Positions 52,362 through 61,982 of a stretch of DNA of 64,000 nucleotides are shown in pieces. The translations under genes were made by a program, and so were the position numbers. The notes beneath the pieces were generated by a model that saw nothing but the letters and a program-made list of their open reading frames with translations, was not told where the DNA came from and did no database searches. Every line of letters begins with the position of its first letter. The stretch's first letter is position 1. This stretch comes from Legionella moravica DSM 19234. Its GTDB lineage: Bacteria > Pseudomonadota > Gammaproteobacteria > Legionellales > Legionellaceae. The stretch is from contig NZ_KE384002.1 in NCBI RefSeq assembly GCF_000423305.1, positions 8,915 to 72,914 of the forward strand. Direction: 5' to 3'.

Positions 52362-54941
52362 CTAGGTGCTTGGCCCACTAAGTGTAGCTCTAGTTAAAAA
52401 TACTGTAGGCGTTGGCTCAGCTCTGCTTTTATTTGTAATGGGGCAGGTTTGGAAAAAATATTGCATGTAGGGTTTCTCTTGGGCTGGTTTTTTTACTTCT
52501 TTTAACAGATCGGGGATGAGCTTATCCAGATCGGAAATTGCGTTATAAATCGCTTTTACTCTATCGGGGTTCTGACATTTTTTTATAGCTAACAGAAGGG
52601 GATTGTATTCTTTATTACTAATGATGATTTTTTTGCATAATATGTCCGCCTGGGTGGATGGGGGCAGTAAAGAGATGATCGGCAAAAGAAGAGGTATTGC
52701 TTCTTGACAATGTATTGCTGCCAAATGCATCACGTTATATCCACTTTTATTTGTGCTAGCAAATAATCGGGCAAAAAGAGCAAGTTGCTCTGTCTCTGGC
52801 AGGGAAAGTAATTCTTTTAGCAGGATTTCTAGTGTATTCGGACTGCGCTGAATGGCTATCATGAAAATATTTTGACCTTGATTGTTTTCCTGAACTAACC
52901 AGGGCACGAGACTGGATGGCTGAGTGCTTTGGGCTAGTGATAACAATGGCACAATTGCTTCCAGATGATTATTCTCGACCGCGAGCATCAAGGCATTCAT
53001 CTCAGTTTTGGTATTTTGTAACAATATAGAGCGTAATTCTCCTTGCATCGAAACAGGAATTAATTGCAGAAGTTTGAGCACCCAAGGAAAAGCAGGGTTC
53101 GGTGACTGTTGGTGTGATAAGGATTCGGTCAGTGCGTTTAAACCTGAAAAATTGGTTCGTTTCAGCAGTTTTAAAAGCGTATCGGTGTCGAGGATGGTGT
53201 GCTCTGCATCCAGATAAATGACTTTGAAGATAAAATTAAATAACGCTGTTAACTGTTCGGGTTTAATTTCATTTAATGCCAATAGTAATGCAGTGTCACC
53301 CCAATGCTCAGGTATATCATTTTGGGAAATAGATTGCACCCATCCAACATTGGAATGCAGCAATACTGACACTTGTTTTTCACGCGGCATTTGGTCAACA
53401 TAGGCCAGATACCATTCAAGGGATTTTATATCCCAGCTGACAGCTCGCATGAGCATGTTGATTTCTGTGACATCAACCTGATCTAAAATTTTAGTTATTA
53501 TTTCTGGAGGTAATGAATCAATTTCTGCCCTAATTCTGGCCATGTGTATACTGTCAACTGCCCCAGCCTCTATCAATACATTTCTGGGTGACATTTTAGG
53601 AACATGAGAAAATATTGTCGCTTTTACTTGAGTGGGTAGATCTGCTTGTGCATCCAGTACCATTCTGACCAAGTCAGGGTCATATTTATAAATAATCACC
53701 TTTTCCAATAAGGTGTACCCAGTATGATGACTGATCTGCCTTACCAGGAACGGTTCTTTATATTCAGGGGGAAGATCTTTGATTAAGTTCATAATGTCAG
53801 AAAAAGATTTACAATCATTAACTATTAATTGAAATAAATTTGAATTATTTTTTTTAGCTTGGTGCAATAATACTCGAGTCCAGACCAGTGGTGACAAAAA
53901 CGGTTGTAGTGCCATAAAACGCACCACGGCATGATCGACATTAATATCGTGGGGAGGAGTTTGTGTTGATAATGTTTTTAAATCGAAATTATAAACTCTC
54001 TCAATGTACGAGCCCATGACTGCGCAATGAACCAGCAGAATTTGTTCCTCTAAATCCAGGCGGCTCATGGTGTGTAATAATTCTTCGATAGAGTCGGGAG
54101 CATGTTGAAGCGCATAGCCTAAAACACTTTGAATACTAAATGTATTTGTCCAACGAGCTCTGGAAGTGACTTTGTTATTCCAAAAGAGGAGTGATAAATC
54201 AGAGCCCAGAAACTCACACAGACGCAATAGAGATGGAGGAATCTGCTTAAGTTGAACTATTGTGTGAATTAATAAATTATCATCAGTTAGAGCAGGTATC
54301 TTTCTTAGGCTTAATGTGTTGCTGTTTGTTAGCAGACGATAGAGCAGGATTTGATGAGCAGTTTGAACCTGAGAATTGTCTATTGATTGTGTTACCTCAA
54401 GCAGATTGCACATAAATGCCAGTAATTTTTCAAAATGAGTAATCAGTTGTTCTTTCTTTGAAAGGGGGAACTCAGATTCTTGAGCAGTTGCTATTGCAAT
54501 TAGTAACGATTTTCTAAAATAGTATAAACCACCTGCATTAAATAGCTGGATTTGATCAATAGGATGCAAGGTATTGATTCTGTCGAGCAGTTCATCTGTG
54601 TAATGAGGTTCTGTATATAATTCGAGCACATCGAAGCCAGATTTTCTGGCATCAAACAGCATCTTTTTGTGCATCTCTTTAATTTGTTCAATTAGATCAG
54701 GCAGTAGATCGTCGAAATGAAAAATAATTGGAACTTCGTCTGTGATTAAAAGATCTAAATCACGAACCAAATCGGAGAATTTTGAATAACTATGGCTTCT
54801 AATTTTTTCAATGATTTGTGTTACTGCATCGTAGCGAGGATTACGTAATAAAACTGAGTTCATCAGGCTTCGATATTCATCAAGCATGGCTGCCGTCTGA
54901 ATGTAAAGATCCATGGATAATACAGGATAGAAATTGGGCAT
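52362..54941 (-). CDS. Large ankyrin-like repeat protein, candidate Dot/Icm effector
   Basis: An 859-residue protein with no signal peptide or membrane segment. From about residue 540 onward several degenerate helix-turn-helix units begin with ankyrin-like strings: TALLLALNE, NALMLAVENNHLEAI, NIFMIAIQ, NVMHLAAIHCQEAI and NPLLLAIKKC. The N-terminal 500 residues are helical and unassigned. AAGGA lies nine bases before the ATG. Ankyrin proteins in Legionella are often injected into host cells by the Dot/Icm system. That role is inferred from genus and architecture; the C-terminal end is polar and Thr/Ser-rich. Confidence 0.65.
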   Translation of the reverse strand: MPNFYPVLSMDLYIQTAAMLDEYRSLMNSVLLRNPRYDAVTQIIEKIRSHSYSKFSDLVRDLDLLITDEVPIIFHFDDLLPDLIEQIKEMHKKMLFDARKSGFDVLELYTEPHYTDELLDRINTLHPIDQIQLFNAGGLYYFRKSLLIAIATAQESEFPLSKKEQLITHFEKLLAFMCNLLEVTQSIDNSQVQTAHQILLYRLLTNSNTLSLRKIPALTDDNLLIHTIVQLKQIPPSLLRLCEFLGSDLSLLFWNNKVTSRARWTNTFSIQSVLGYALQHAPDSIEELLHTMSRLDLEEQILLVHCAVMGSYIERVYNFDLKTLSTQTPPHDINVDHAVVRFMALQPFLSPLVWTRVLLHQAKKNNSNLFQLIVNDCKSFSDIMNLIKDLPPEYKEPFLVRQISHHTGYTLLEKVIIYKYDPDLVRMVLDAQADLPTQVKATIFSHVPKMSPRNVLIEAGAVDSIHMARIRAEIDSLPPEIITKILDQVDVTEINMLMRAVSWDIKSLEWYLAYVDQMPREKQVSVLLHSNVGWVQSISQNDIPEHWGDTALLLALNEIKPEQLTALFNFIFKVIYLDAEHTILDTDTLLKLLKRTNFSGLNALTESLSHQQSPNPAFPWVLKLLQLIPVSMQGELRSILLQNTKTEMNALMLAVENNHLEAIVPLLSLAQSTQPSSLVPWLVQENNQGQNIFMIAIQRSPNTLEILLKELLSLPETEQLALFARLFASTNKSGYNVMHLAAIHCQEAIPLLLPIISLLPPSTQADILCKKIIISNKEYNPLLLAIKKCQNPDRVKAIYNAISDLDKLIPDLLKEVKKPAQEKPYMQYFFQTCPITNKSRAEPTPTVFLTRATLSGPST

Positions 54942-55019
54942 GTTACGAAGTCCTTTTGATGTGTTGCACGGATTCTTACTTAAAATGAAAAAATGTCAAT
55001 ATAATATCTGGCGTTAAAT
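54942..55019. promoter_or_regulatory. Upstream region of the ankyrin-like gene
   Basis: A 78-base region holding the promoter of the minus-strand ankyrin-like gene. A TTGACA (reading on the minus strand, around 54994-54999) could be a -35 element, but the matching -10 is poor. A GATTCTTACTTAAAATGAA string here resembles GTTCTTACTAAAATGAA inside the adjacent repeat element at about 55085-55101. Confidence 0.3.
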
Positions 55020-55185
55020 GGAATCAGTTGACCTTTCATCTATTTACCCTTGCTGCCCGCGCTATATGCGCGGGAGTTATAGGGTTCTTACTAAAATGAA
55101 CCCTCTTTTATTGAGACCATTTCCAGATTCCGCGTATAAAGCGCGTAACGTAGGTGCAGATGGAGCAATGGTCAACAGTCCCTGG
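55020..55185. repeat. Inverted-repeat element related to the 160-bp family, overlapping birA
   Basis: The left end reads GGAATCAGTTGACCTTTCATC, and the right end in reverse complement GGGACTGTTGACCATTGCTCCATC. The interior contains perfect palindromes (CCCGCGC/GCGCGGG and AGGGTTC/GAACCCT) different in sequence but similar in design to the 160-bp copies. The right end supplies the birA stop codon (TGA, 55172-55174) and the final codons Thr-Arg-Asp-Cys. About 166 bp, non-coding. Confidence 0.75.
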
Positions 55186-56167
55186 TATTTTTCAATGATG
55201 TATCACCTGATGAGAGAACGTGTTGAACTCCTTGAGAGTCGCGCAAAATTAATTGACCCATTGAGTCGATCCCGCAAGCGATGCCTGAAAAAGAATTGAG
55301 GGATTGCGTTACGTTGATGTGTTTTCCTGCGAGATAGTCATATTGATTCCATTCATCCATAAAACTATTGAGGTCACTGGTTAAAAATTGATTTATCTTA
55401 CTGTGTAAATGGTATATTAGGCTGGCAATTAGTTCATTGCGGTTGAAGTGTTGATTGGCCATTGTGTACAAAGAACCCCAGGGTTTATCTGGAAGGGGAT
55501 GTTTTTGGGTATCGGTATTCACATTCAGACCAATACCAATAATGACCTGGGCATTTCCATTTGATTCAGCAATAATTTCAATTAAAACCCCGCAAATTTT
55601 TTTATCACCCCAGAGTATGTCATTTGGCCATTTGATTTTAATTTCTTGGGTTGGTACAAATTCTTTTAATGAATGGAGTATTGCTAAACTGCTTACCAGA
55701 CTTAATCCGGAAAGGCGGCTGAGATCACAACTCAGGTTCCAGCGACTGGAACAATAAATATTTTCACCAAAAGGTGAATGCCAGGATCTGCCAAAACGTC
55801 CTCTCCCTTGGGTTTGTATTTCAGCACAGCAAATATCCAGAACGGAACTCGTTGGTAGTTCTTTTAGAAAACGATTCGTGGAATCAATTGATGTAAATAA
55901 ATGCAGTTTGAAAGGTTGTGTAAACATTCGTTGGTTCAGATGACCTGAAATTTCTAATTCTTCTAATAATTGGATTGGCGTAGTTAATTGGTATCCTTGG
56001 TGGGGTATCCGGGTAATTGGAATTCTCAATTCAATCAGCTGATTGATGTGCTTCCAGATAGCAGAGCGAGTTATGCCCAGAGCGCAACCCAACTCATTGC
56101 CACTATGACAGAATCCATCGCCAAGTATTTGAAGCAGAGTGCGCTGCGTAGGATTAAACTGGATCAT
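55172..56167 (-). CDS. birA: Biotin-protein ligase / biotin operon repressor
   Basis: A 331-residue bifunctional BirA. It attaches biotin to the carboxyl-carrier protein of acetyl-CoA carboxylase, and its N-terminal winged helix (residues 1-62) can repress biotin genes. The ligase signature QGRGRFGRSWHSPFG (near 118-132), KWPNDIL (near 180) and the SH3-like C-terminal domain are present. The extreme C-terminus after GDTSLK is replaced by Asn-Thr-Arg-Asp-Cys because a repeat element was inserted there. It follows the Sfp-type gene by four bases, and accA is divergent, so carboxylase-related genes cluster here. Confidence 0.94.
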   Translation of the reverse strand: MIQFNPTQRTLLQILGDGFCHSGNELGCALGITRSAIWKHINQLIELRIPITRIPHQGYQLTTPIQLLEELEISGHLNQRMFTQPFKLHLFTSIDSTNRFLKELPTSSVLDICCAEIQTQGRGRFGRSWHSPFGENIYCSSRWNLSCDLSRLSGLSLVSSLAILHSLKEFVPTQEIKIKWPNDILWGDKKICGVLIEIIAESNGNAQVIIGIGLNVNTDTQKHPLPDKPWGSLYTMANQHFNRNELIASLIYHLHSKINQFLTSDLNSFMDEWNQYDYLAGKHINVTQSLNSFSGIACGIDSMGQLILRDSQGVQHVLSSGDTSLKNTRDC

Positions 56168-56171
56168 GGGC

Positions 56172-56909
56172 TTAAAATTGCAAACTGACGTTTTGATGAA
56201 GCTGGATCAAACCATGGCGGATTTCCCTGATCGTCGGATGATGGCATAGAGCGCCACTGCAGGCCACTTGAGGCATAAAGGTGCGTAAATGCCAGGTCAG
56301 GTTATGCAGGGGGTCATCCACCAGTTGCTTTGTTGGCATGGTCGTGGGGACGTGAAATTCTTTTGTTGGGTAAGAAAGCCCAAGACCGCTGGCCTTTATA
56401 AAGGCTTCTTTTTGTGCCCACACATGAAAAAACAATGCGGGTTTCATGGAGTCTGGAGTCTTCCTAAACTCCATATATTCCTGTTCTGAAAATAAATTTT
56501 TAGCAATGCCCTCATAGGGGCGTGCTGAATATTTTTCAATATCTACGCCCATAGCATAACCTTTGCCAACAGCAAGCAAGGCCAGATCACCTGTGTGACT
56601 GATATTGAATTGAAGTTTTTGGGAATTAACAACGGCTGGCTTCCCATGTGGGCCATAAGTAAATTCGAGCCGCTCCGGAGCTGTATTGAGATAACGGGAA
56701 AGAATGATTCTTAAGGTGGCTCGGGCTGTTGAAAAGCGTCTTTTGTGCCGGCTAAAGTAAAAACGGTCGGCTCTGGCTCGCTCATCTGCATTCAATAATT
56801 GATCGGCGACATGCAGCTCGTGCTCCAGGGAGAACTGCCAAAGGTCGATACGCGACTCATTTAAGATGCAATTTTGCGTATTTAATGGGGTAAATCCTGT
56901 AATTATCAT
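56172..56909 (-). CDS. Sfp-type 4'-phosphopantetheinyl transferase
   Basis: A 245-residue enzyme that moves phosphopantetheine from CoA onto carrier-protein serines of fatty acid, polyketide or peptide synthases. The two family motifs are clear: MGVDIEKYSARP (near residue 116) and FHVWAQKEAFIKASG (near 161-175). It is of the two-subdomain Sfp size, not the short AcpS type. It overlaps nothing and leads directly into birA; the 80-base gap to accA must hold divergent promoters. Confidence 0.92.
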   Translation of the reverse strand: MIITGFTPLNTQNCILNESRIDLWQFSLEHELHVADQLLNADERARADRFYFSRHKRRFSTARATLRIILSRYLNTAPERLEFTYGPHGKPAVVNSQKLQFNISHTGDLALLAVGKGYAMGVDIEKYSARPYEGIAKNLFSEQEYMEFRKTPDSMKPALFFHVWAQKEAFIKASGLGLSYPTKEFHVPTTMPTKQLVDDPLHNLTWHLRTFMPQVACSGALCHHPTIREIRHGLIQLHQNVSLQF

Positions 56910-56989
56910 ATCACGTGTTTTGAATCTGGCGTCAATTAGCGGTTAAGAGTATCATATACCATGATATTTAATTCAACAAAGAGTAATCA

Positions 56990-57943
56990 ATGAGCCGACA
57001 ATTTTTGGATTTTGAGCAACCAATTGAAGAGTTGAATCAAAAAATTGAAGCACTCCGCATGGTTGGTAGTGATAATGAAGTTAATTTAAGTGAAGAAATT
57101 GCCCGTCTTGAAGCGAAATGCTCTGAGTTAACGGCAAATGTTTTTTCCAATCTGGAGCCTTGGCAAGTCGCACAAATGGCGCGACATCCGTTAAGACCTC
57201 AGACTACAGATTATATTGAGCATATATTTACGGATTTTCAGGAATTGCACGGTGACCGCAGCTATTCTTCTGCTCCTGCCATTATCGGCGGAGTAGCTCG
57301 ATTGAATGATGAACCTGTAATGGTATTGGGTCATCAAAAAGGCAAGCGAACCAAAGAAAAGGTTTATCGAAATTTTGGTATGGCTCGGCCTGAGGAATAC
57401 AGAAAAGCTTTGCGTCTGATGAATATGGCTGAAAAATTTAAAATGCCAATCTTTACTTTCATTGATACAGCTGGAGCATATCCGGGAATAGGTGCTGAGG
57501 AACGAAATCAGTCTGAGGCAATCGCGCGTAATCTGTTCGCCATGGCCCGTCTGAAAACACCAATTATTTGTACTGTAACAGGCGAAGCTGGATCCGGTGG
57601 TGCTTTGGCTATAGGTGTGGGTGATAGGGTATTAATGCTTCAATTTGGGATTTATTCTGTAATTTCTCCAGAGGGGTGTGCGTCCATTTTATGGAAAGAC
57701 GCAGCCAAGGCAAGTGAGGCTGCTCGAGCTATGGGGATTACTGCGGAACGAATATATGAAAATAAATTGGTTGATATGGTGATACCTGAACCCTTAGGCG
57801 GCGCACATCGTAATGTTGAAGACATGACCCAAAGATTAAAAAAGATACTCATCAGCGAACTCCAGAAATTGAAGGGTATTCCCTTGGAACAACTGATTGA
57901 AATGAGGTATCAAAAGTTTATGGCTATGGGGGCTTGTGACTAA
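56990..57943 (+). CDS. accA: Acetyl-CoA carboxylase carboxyltransferase subunit alpha
   Basis: A 317-residue subunit that, with AccD, transfers carboxyl from biotin to acetyl-CoA in the first step of fatty acid synthesis. [11 protein letters not shown] opens the protein. The crotonase-like core carries the ATPAAYPG-type [35 protein letters not shown] and [13 protein letters not shown] segments. Length is normal. Its last eight bases overlap the GTG start of tilS. Confidence 0.96.
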   Translation: MSRQFLDFEQPIEELNQKIEALRMVGSDNEVNLSEEIARLEAKCSELTANVFSNLEPWQVAQMARHPLRPQTTDYIEHIFTDFQELHGDRSYSSAPAIIGGVARLNDEPVMVLGHQKGKRTKEKVYRNFGMARPEEYRKALRLMNMAEKFKMPIFTFIDTAGAYPGIGAEERNQSEAIARNLFAMARLKTPIICTVTGEAGSGGALAIGVGDRVLMLQFGIYSVISPEGCASILWKDAAKASEAARAMGITAERIYENKLVDMVIPEPLGGAHRNVEDMTQRLKKILISELQKLKGIPLEQLIEMRYQKFMAMGACD

Positions 57944-59231
57944 AGCTTTATTCAACTCCAGGTGGGTTTCCCATCTGGAGCAGTATAAGAAATTAATTGT
58001 AGGGTTTAGTGGTGGACTGGACTCTACAGTGTTATTGCATGCGCTTTATTCTCAATCTTCATTACGCAATAAATTACTGGCCGTCCATATTAACCATGGC
58101 ATAAGTCCAAATGCCTTATTCTGGCAAAGCCACTGCGAGGCCTTTTGTGCTCATTCCGGTATTTCATTTAAATCTGAATCAGTTGAATTCGATCGCTCTG
58201 CCAATATTGAAGAGGGAGCAAGAAATGCCCGCTATGCAGTATTTAATTCCCTGTTAACCAATCAGGATTGTTTGCTTCTGGGACACCACATGGATGATCA
58301 GGCCGAGACAGTCCTTTTACAGTTGTTTCGAGGGGCAGGAGTAGACGGACTGGCCGCGATGATGGAATCAGGACGTTTCGGTTCCGGGAGATTGGCTAGG
58401 CCATTATTAAGCTGTACTCGTCAACAACTGGAGCATTATGCCGCTCAGCATGAGTTAACCTGGATAGAAGATGAAAGCAATCAGGACGTACATTTTTCTC
58501 GTAATTACATTAGACAAGAGATAATGCCCTCTTTAATTGCCAAATGGCCGGGTGTAGTGGGTAATATTGCCAGAGCAGCCAATCATTGCCAACAGGCACG
58601 AACTAATCTGGATGAGCTCGCGTTCATGGATAGTCCCCAATTATTATCCCAATCATCCGTTTTGTGTGTTGAGTCATTAAAATCTTTAAGCATTGAACGC
58701 ATTTCTAATGTGTTACGTGTTTGGCTGAAACAAAATCAAGTGCAATTGCCTTCTGCTGCTACTTTTCAGCGGTTAATCCATGAAGCAGTGTTTGCAAGTG
58801 CAGATTCTATGCCATTGATTCGCTGGGATGAAGTACAGATCCGTCGTTATAATGACTCTCTTTATATTGTGCCAGTCAATGAAATCAAATTACCTCAACG
58901 CATTGAGTGGAGTCAATTTCCTCAACCTGTACGGTTGGGGGAAACAGGCTCATTTCTGGTTGCTCAAAAAACAGAGGAAGGTATACGAGTTTCCAAAGGT
59001 GAAAAAATCCATATTCAATTCAGAACAGGCGGGGAGCTGTTCGTTTGGCATGATCAGACGAAACGATTGAAAAAATTATTCCAGGATTGGGGTATTCCCC
59101 CCTGGTTAAGACAGAATATTCCATTGCTTTATATAAATGATCAACTCGCAGCAGTTATAGGCTATGCGATAAGTGATTTATTTTTTACAAACAATCCAGA
59201 AGAGGCCTGGTCGATATCGATGAATCGATAA
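57936..59231 (+). CDS. tilS: tRNA(Ile)-lysidine synthase
   Basis: A 431-residue N-type ATP pyrophosphatase that converts C34 of tRNA-Ile(CAU) to lysidine. The PP-loop motif is [14 protein letters not shown] (residues 24-37), followed by [25 protein letters not shown] (near 116-135) and a C-terminal TilS substrate-binding domain (about 355-425). The GTG start at 57936 overlaps accA (GTGACTAA), so translation is coupled. accA-tilS is a common gene order in gammaproteobacteria. Confidence 0.95.
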   Translation: MTKALFNSRWVSHLEQYKKLIVGFSGGLDSTVLLHALYSQSSLRNKLLAVHINHGISPNALFWQSHCEAFCAHSGISFKSESVEFDRSANIEEGARNARYAVFNSLLTNQDCLLLGHHMDDQAETVLLQLFRGAGVDGLAAMMESGRFGSGRLARPLLSCTRQQLEHYAAQHELTWIEDESNQDVHFSRNYIRQEIMPSLIAKWPGVVGNIARAANHCQQARTNLDELAFMDSPQLLSQSSVLCVESLKSLSIERISNVLRVWLKQNQVQLPSAATFQRLIHEAVFASADSMPLIRWDEVQIRRYNDSLYIVPVNEIKLPQRIEWSQFPQPVRLGETGSFLVAQKTEEGIRVSKGEKIHIQFRTGGELFVWHDQTKRLKKLFQDWGIPPWLRQNIPLLYINDQLAAVIGYAISDLFFTNNPEEAWSISMNR

Positions 59232-59345
59232 TTTAATATGCGGTGCACTTATGTTGTTTTGCCTGTAACAACCACTGATATGCAAGACCAACACTGTTGA
59301 ACAAAATAGAATCAATGGCCTTGGGGCTGTCAAAAATTTCGTTTA

Positions 59346-60329
59346 TTACACATTCAGCAACATACCTTGTTCGGGTTTAATTAATTTCACACCCAGGTCA
59401 TTTTCCTGTGATAATTCATTCATGATCTGATGTGCCGTATCTTCCTTGGAACGAGCAATGTCACTCGATTTGGGTTTGATGTGAGTCACTACGATTGCCA
59501 ATCCACGTAATGAACTTCTAAAGTCTAAAGGATCAACCATTGATGCTAATTGGCGCAGTTCTGACATAAACAAGCTTGGTTTTAAATGGCCAAATAATTT
59601 GTCATTGGGTTGCGAGTTTAAAAAAGAACATTCGAGCATGATGGCATGAAGCTGTTTTTTTCTAACGAGTGGCGCAATTTCTTTCCAGATATTCTTCATA
59701 TTGGACGATTGTTCAATGCCATCAGGGCCAGTATCACCAAGATATAAGATGTATTCGTTTTTATATCGAATTAAGAAAGCACTGGATGCCATTCCACTAT
59801 GGCTTAAAGGGAACGTTTTTACCCGTAGATCAGTATTGGGAATCGAAATCCATTCAAGTAAGGGTATTGATTGATATTGTTGATAATTTAAATGTGGAAT
59901 CGCTCCTTTATCTCCAAAATTACCCCAAACAGACCAATTAAAAATATGATTTTGCAATGCTTGTATCGTTTCATCACGCGCCATAATGGTTTGTTGCTCC
60001 CTTAATTCGGGTTGCGCTATAACAAGACCGATTAGATGATCAAGATGTGCATGAGAAATGAGGTAAGCTGGAATATATTTTTGCAGCAAATTCTCAACAC
60101 TTTTGTTGTGTATGGATTGTTTTTCTATTGCAACTTTAAGCCCATTGACCAAAGTACCCCCATCAAGGGCTGTATAGTGTTCGCTCTCGATGCTCTTTAA
60201 TAAATAGGCTGATAAATTTCCATCGGTTAATCCACCATAGACTCCAAGAGGGATAATTTCAAAGACGGGTGCAGAAGATGCTGAAATGGTCATTGTAAAA
60301 ATAACAAGGGCTATAATAAACTGACACAT
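59346..60329 (-). CDS. Periplasmic class II cyclic-nucleotide phosphodiesterase
   Basis: A 327-residue exported protein (signal peptide about 1-19, ending Ser-Ser-Ala). The metal-binding motif is HAHLDHLIGL near residues 93-102, which is the class II cyclic-nucleotide phosphodiesterase form of the metallo-beta-lactamase fold, with LGDTGPDG and further His near the C-terminus. It would hydrolyse 3',5'-cAMP or cGMP in the periplasm, as CpdP of Vibrio fischeri does, possibly to salvage or destroy host- or self-derived cyclic nucleotides. AAGGA lies about eight bases before the ATG. Confidence 0.85.
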   Translation of the reverse strand: MCQFIIALVIFTMTISASSAPVFEIIPLGVYGGLTDGNLSAYLLKSIESEHYTALDGGTLVNGLKVAIEKQSIHNKSVENLLQKYIPAYLISHAHLDHLIGLVIAQPELREQQTIMARDETIQALQNHIFNWSVWGNFGDKGAIPHLNYQQYQSIPLLEWISIPNTDLRVKTFPLSHSGMASSAFLIRYKNEYILYLGDTGPDGIEQSSNMKNIWKEIAPLVRKKQLHAIMLECSFLNSQPNDKLFGHLKPSLFMSELRQLASMVDPLDFRSSLRGLAIVVTHIKPKSSDIARSKEDTAHQIMNELSQENDLGVKLIKPEQGMLLNV

Positions 60330-60669
60330 GATTTTATCCTTAACATGAGTTGAGCATTTTTGCGCAATAATACACTATTCTGTTGAGCTGTAATCACCGT
60401 ATTTAAAGGTAATCAAATCGTAAGTACTAATGCTTAAAGTCAGTTGATAACCGTCACATGGTTTAGCCGAACAGGGAGGTGACGGAGATCTGCATTTCAG
60501 ATTGCTTTTACCCGTGCTTCAACTTTATTTATGCACTTAAATTTATTTCCATCCTTCATAATTAACTAAAAGTTAATACATGTTAATCCGTAACTATATT
60601 TATTAAGTTATATTTAATTATTAAACTCTTTATTAAGGGGCATTACTATGCTTTTTCTGGAGAGATAAA
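60330..60669. other. Divergent intergenic region with a possible structured leader
   Basis: A 340-base region between the phosphodiesterase and the MFS gene. It includes a stem CCGTCAC/GTGACGG (60451-60457 with 60479-60485) enclosing a small GTT/AAC hairpin, and immediately after it ATCTG-CATTT-CAGAT (60488-60502). If transcribed towards the MFS gene these would lie about 170-220 bases before its start codon. No known riboswitch class was recognised. The rest is AT-rich with no gene. Confidence 0.4.
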
Positions 60670-61857
60670 ATGGTTTATTTTCATATGGTCTGGTTATTAA
60701 GTTATATTTCAATCGCTTCCTTTTCTGCGACAATAATTACACCAGCGTTGCCTGACATTCAGCAACAATTTGGCTTACAGCAAGGGCAGGTGGAATGGAT
60801 GGTATCCGCTTTTTTGGTGGGCTATGTCATCGGTCAATTAATTTATGGCCCTTTGGCTAATCGCTTTGGACGCATTAGCGCATTACGCTCCGGGCTGGTG
60901 ATTAATATTATAGGTATTATTACCTGCCTTCTCGGTTTAAATCATCATTCATTCTTATTATTGCTTATCGGTCGCTGGATAAGCGCATTGGGGGCGGCCA
61001 GCGGATTGGCTTGTACTTTTATGCTCATTAATGAATGGCTTCCTGCTGAGCAAAGAAAAACAGCAATGGCCTATACGATATTATCTTTTACTTTAGGCAT
61101 CGGTTTAGCCGTGATTCTAGGCGGGATTATTACTGAATACAGTTATTGGAAATATTGTTTTTATCTGCTGCTCGGTCATGGAATAATCATGTTTTATGGG
61201 ACCAGAGTGTTCAGTGAAACTTTGAAAACTCCACAACAATTAAACTGGAAATTGATCCTGAATGGTTACCTGGAAGCGTTATCATCAACTACATTAGTCA
61301 TCTACTCTATAGCCGTGGGTCTTTGTTCTGCAATCGGATATTGCTTTTCTGCCCTGGGTCCGCAAATTGCTAATGATTTATTTCATTTGACTCCTGCTGA
61401 GTATGGTTACTGGAACCTGTTTAATATGGCTGGAATGCTTGCTGGCGGATTGCTTGCTCGCTCCTTGTTGCATCGGTCTCCTGCTGGAACAGTAGTTTTG
61501 TTTGGAATGACAGGCACTGCTTTGGGATTGGCTCAGCTATTGTTGATCCCATATGTCCAAAATCCCTCAGTTGTCTGGTTTTTTACCAGCACGTTAACAA
61601 TGTATTTATTCAGTGGGTTATTATTTGCCGGTGGTTCCCTGATCGCATCAAACTCGGTTATTGATAAAGCCAGTGGAGCGGCAATGATGAGTTTTCTGAA
61701 TATGGTGACAGCGACGCTTTCAGTAATATGCTCAGGATGGATCAGTAATAATCCATTGATTGGTTTTATCTCTGTATTGGGTGGATTATGGATGATAGTG
61801 TTTTTTTTATTATTCGTTCGAAGTGTTTGGAATAAGTGGCTTGTGTCCTGCCAATGA
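60670..61857 (+). CDS. MFS drug/metabolite exporter, Bcr/CflA-like
   Basis: A 395-residue inner-membrane transporter with 12 predicted helices. TPALPDIQQQFG (near residue 25), the loop GPLANRFGRISALR (about 62-75) and the antiporter-type motif C region are typical of DHA1 exporters such as Bcr/CflA. It is driven by proton antiport; the substrate cannot be told. GGAGAG lies seven bases before the ATG. It converges with sdaA across a perfect hairpin. Confidence 0.85.
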   Translation: MVYFHMVWLLSYISIASFSATIITPALPDIQQQFGLQQGQVEWMVSAFLVGYVIGQLIYGPLANRFGRISALRSGLVINIIGIITCLLGLNHHSFLLLLIGRWISALGAASGLACTFMLINEWLPAEQRKTAMAYTILSFTLGIGLAVILGGIITEYSYWKYCFYLLLGHGIIMFYGTRVFSETLKTPQQLNWKLILNGYLEALSSTTLVIYSIAVGLCSAIGYCFSALGPQIANDLFHLTPAEYGYWNLFNMAGMLAGGLLARSLLHRSPAGTVVLFGMTGTALGLAQLLLIPYVQNPSVVWFFTSTLTMYLFSGLLFAGGSLIASNSVIDKASGAAMMSFLNMVTATLSVICSGWISNNPLIGFISVLGGLWMIVFFLLFVRSVWNKWLVSCQ

Positions 61858-61911
61858 CGTTAAGGATTATTGTTCATTAATTCGAATGATTTGAAAAAGA
61901 GCGTATGAGAA

Positions 61912-61949
61912 GCGACAACACAGACGGTTAAGTTCCTCTGTGTTGTCGC
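61912..61949. terminator. Perfect hairpin between convergent MFS and sdaA genes
   Basis: A 13-bp perfect stem (61912-61924 against 61937-61949, GCGACAACACAGA) with a 12-base loop between two convergent stop codons. There is no T-run on the plus side, and only a broken T-rich stretch on the minus side. It may serve as a bidirectional 3' end or transcription barrier. Confidence 0.55.
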
Positions 61950-61982
61950 ATCATGTTGATGATATTTTCAATGAGTGGAGAT

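Noticed and set aside
55018-55299. 93-codon plus-strand frame antisense to the birA end
   Set aside because: Most of it is the inverted-repeat element and the rest is the complement of birA codons.
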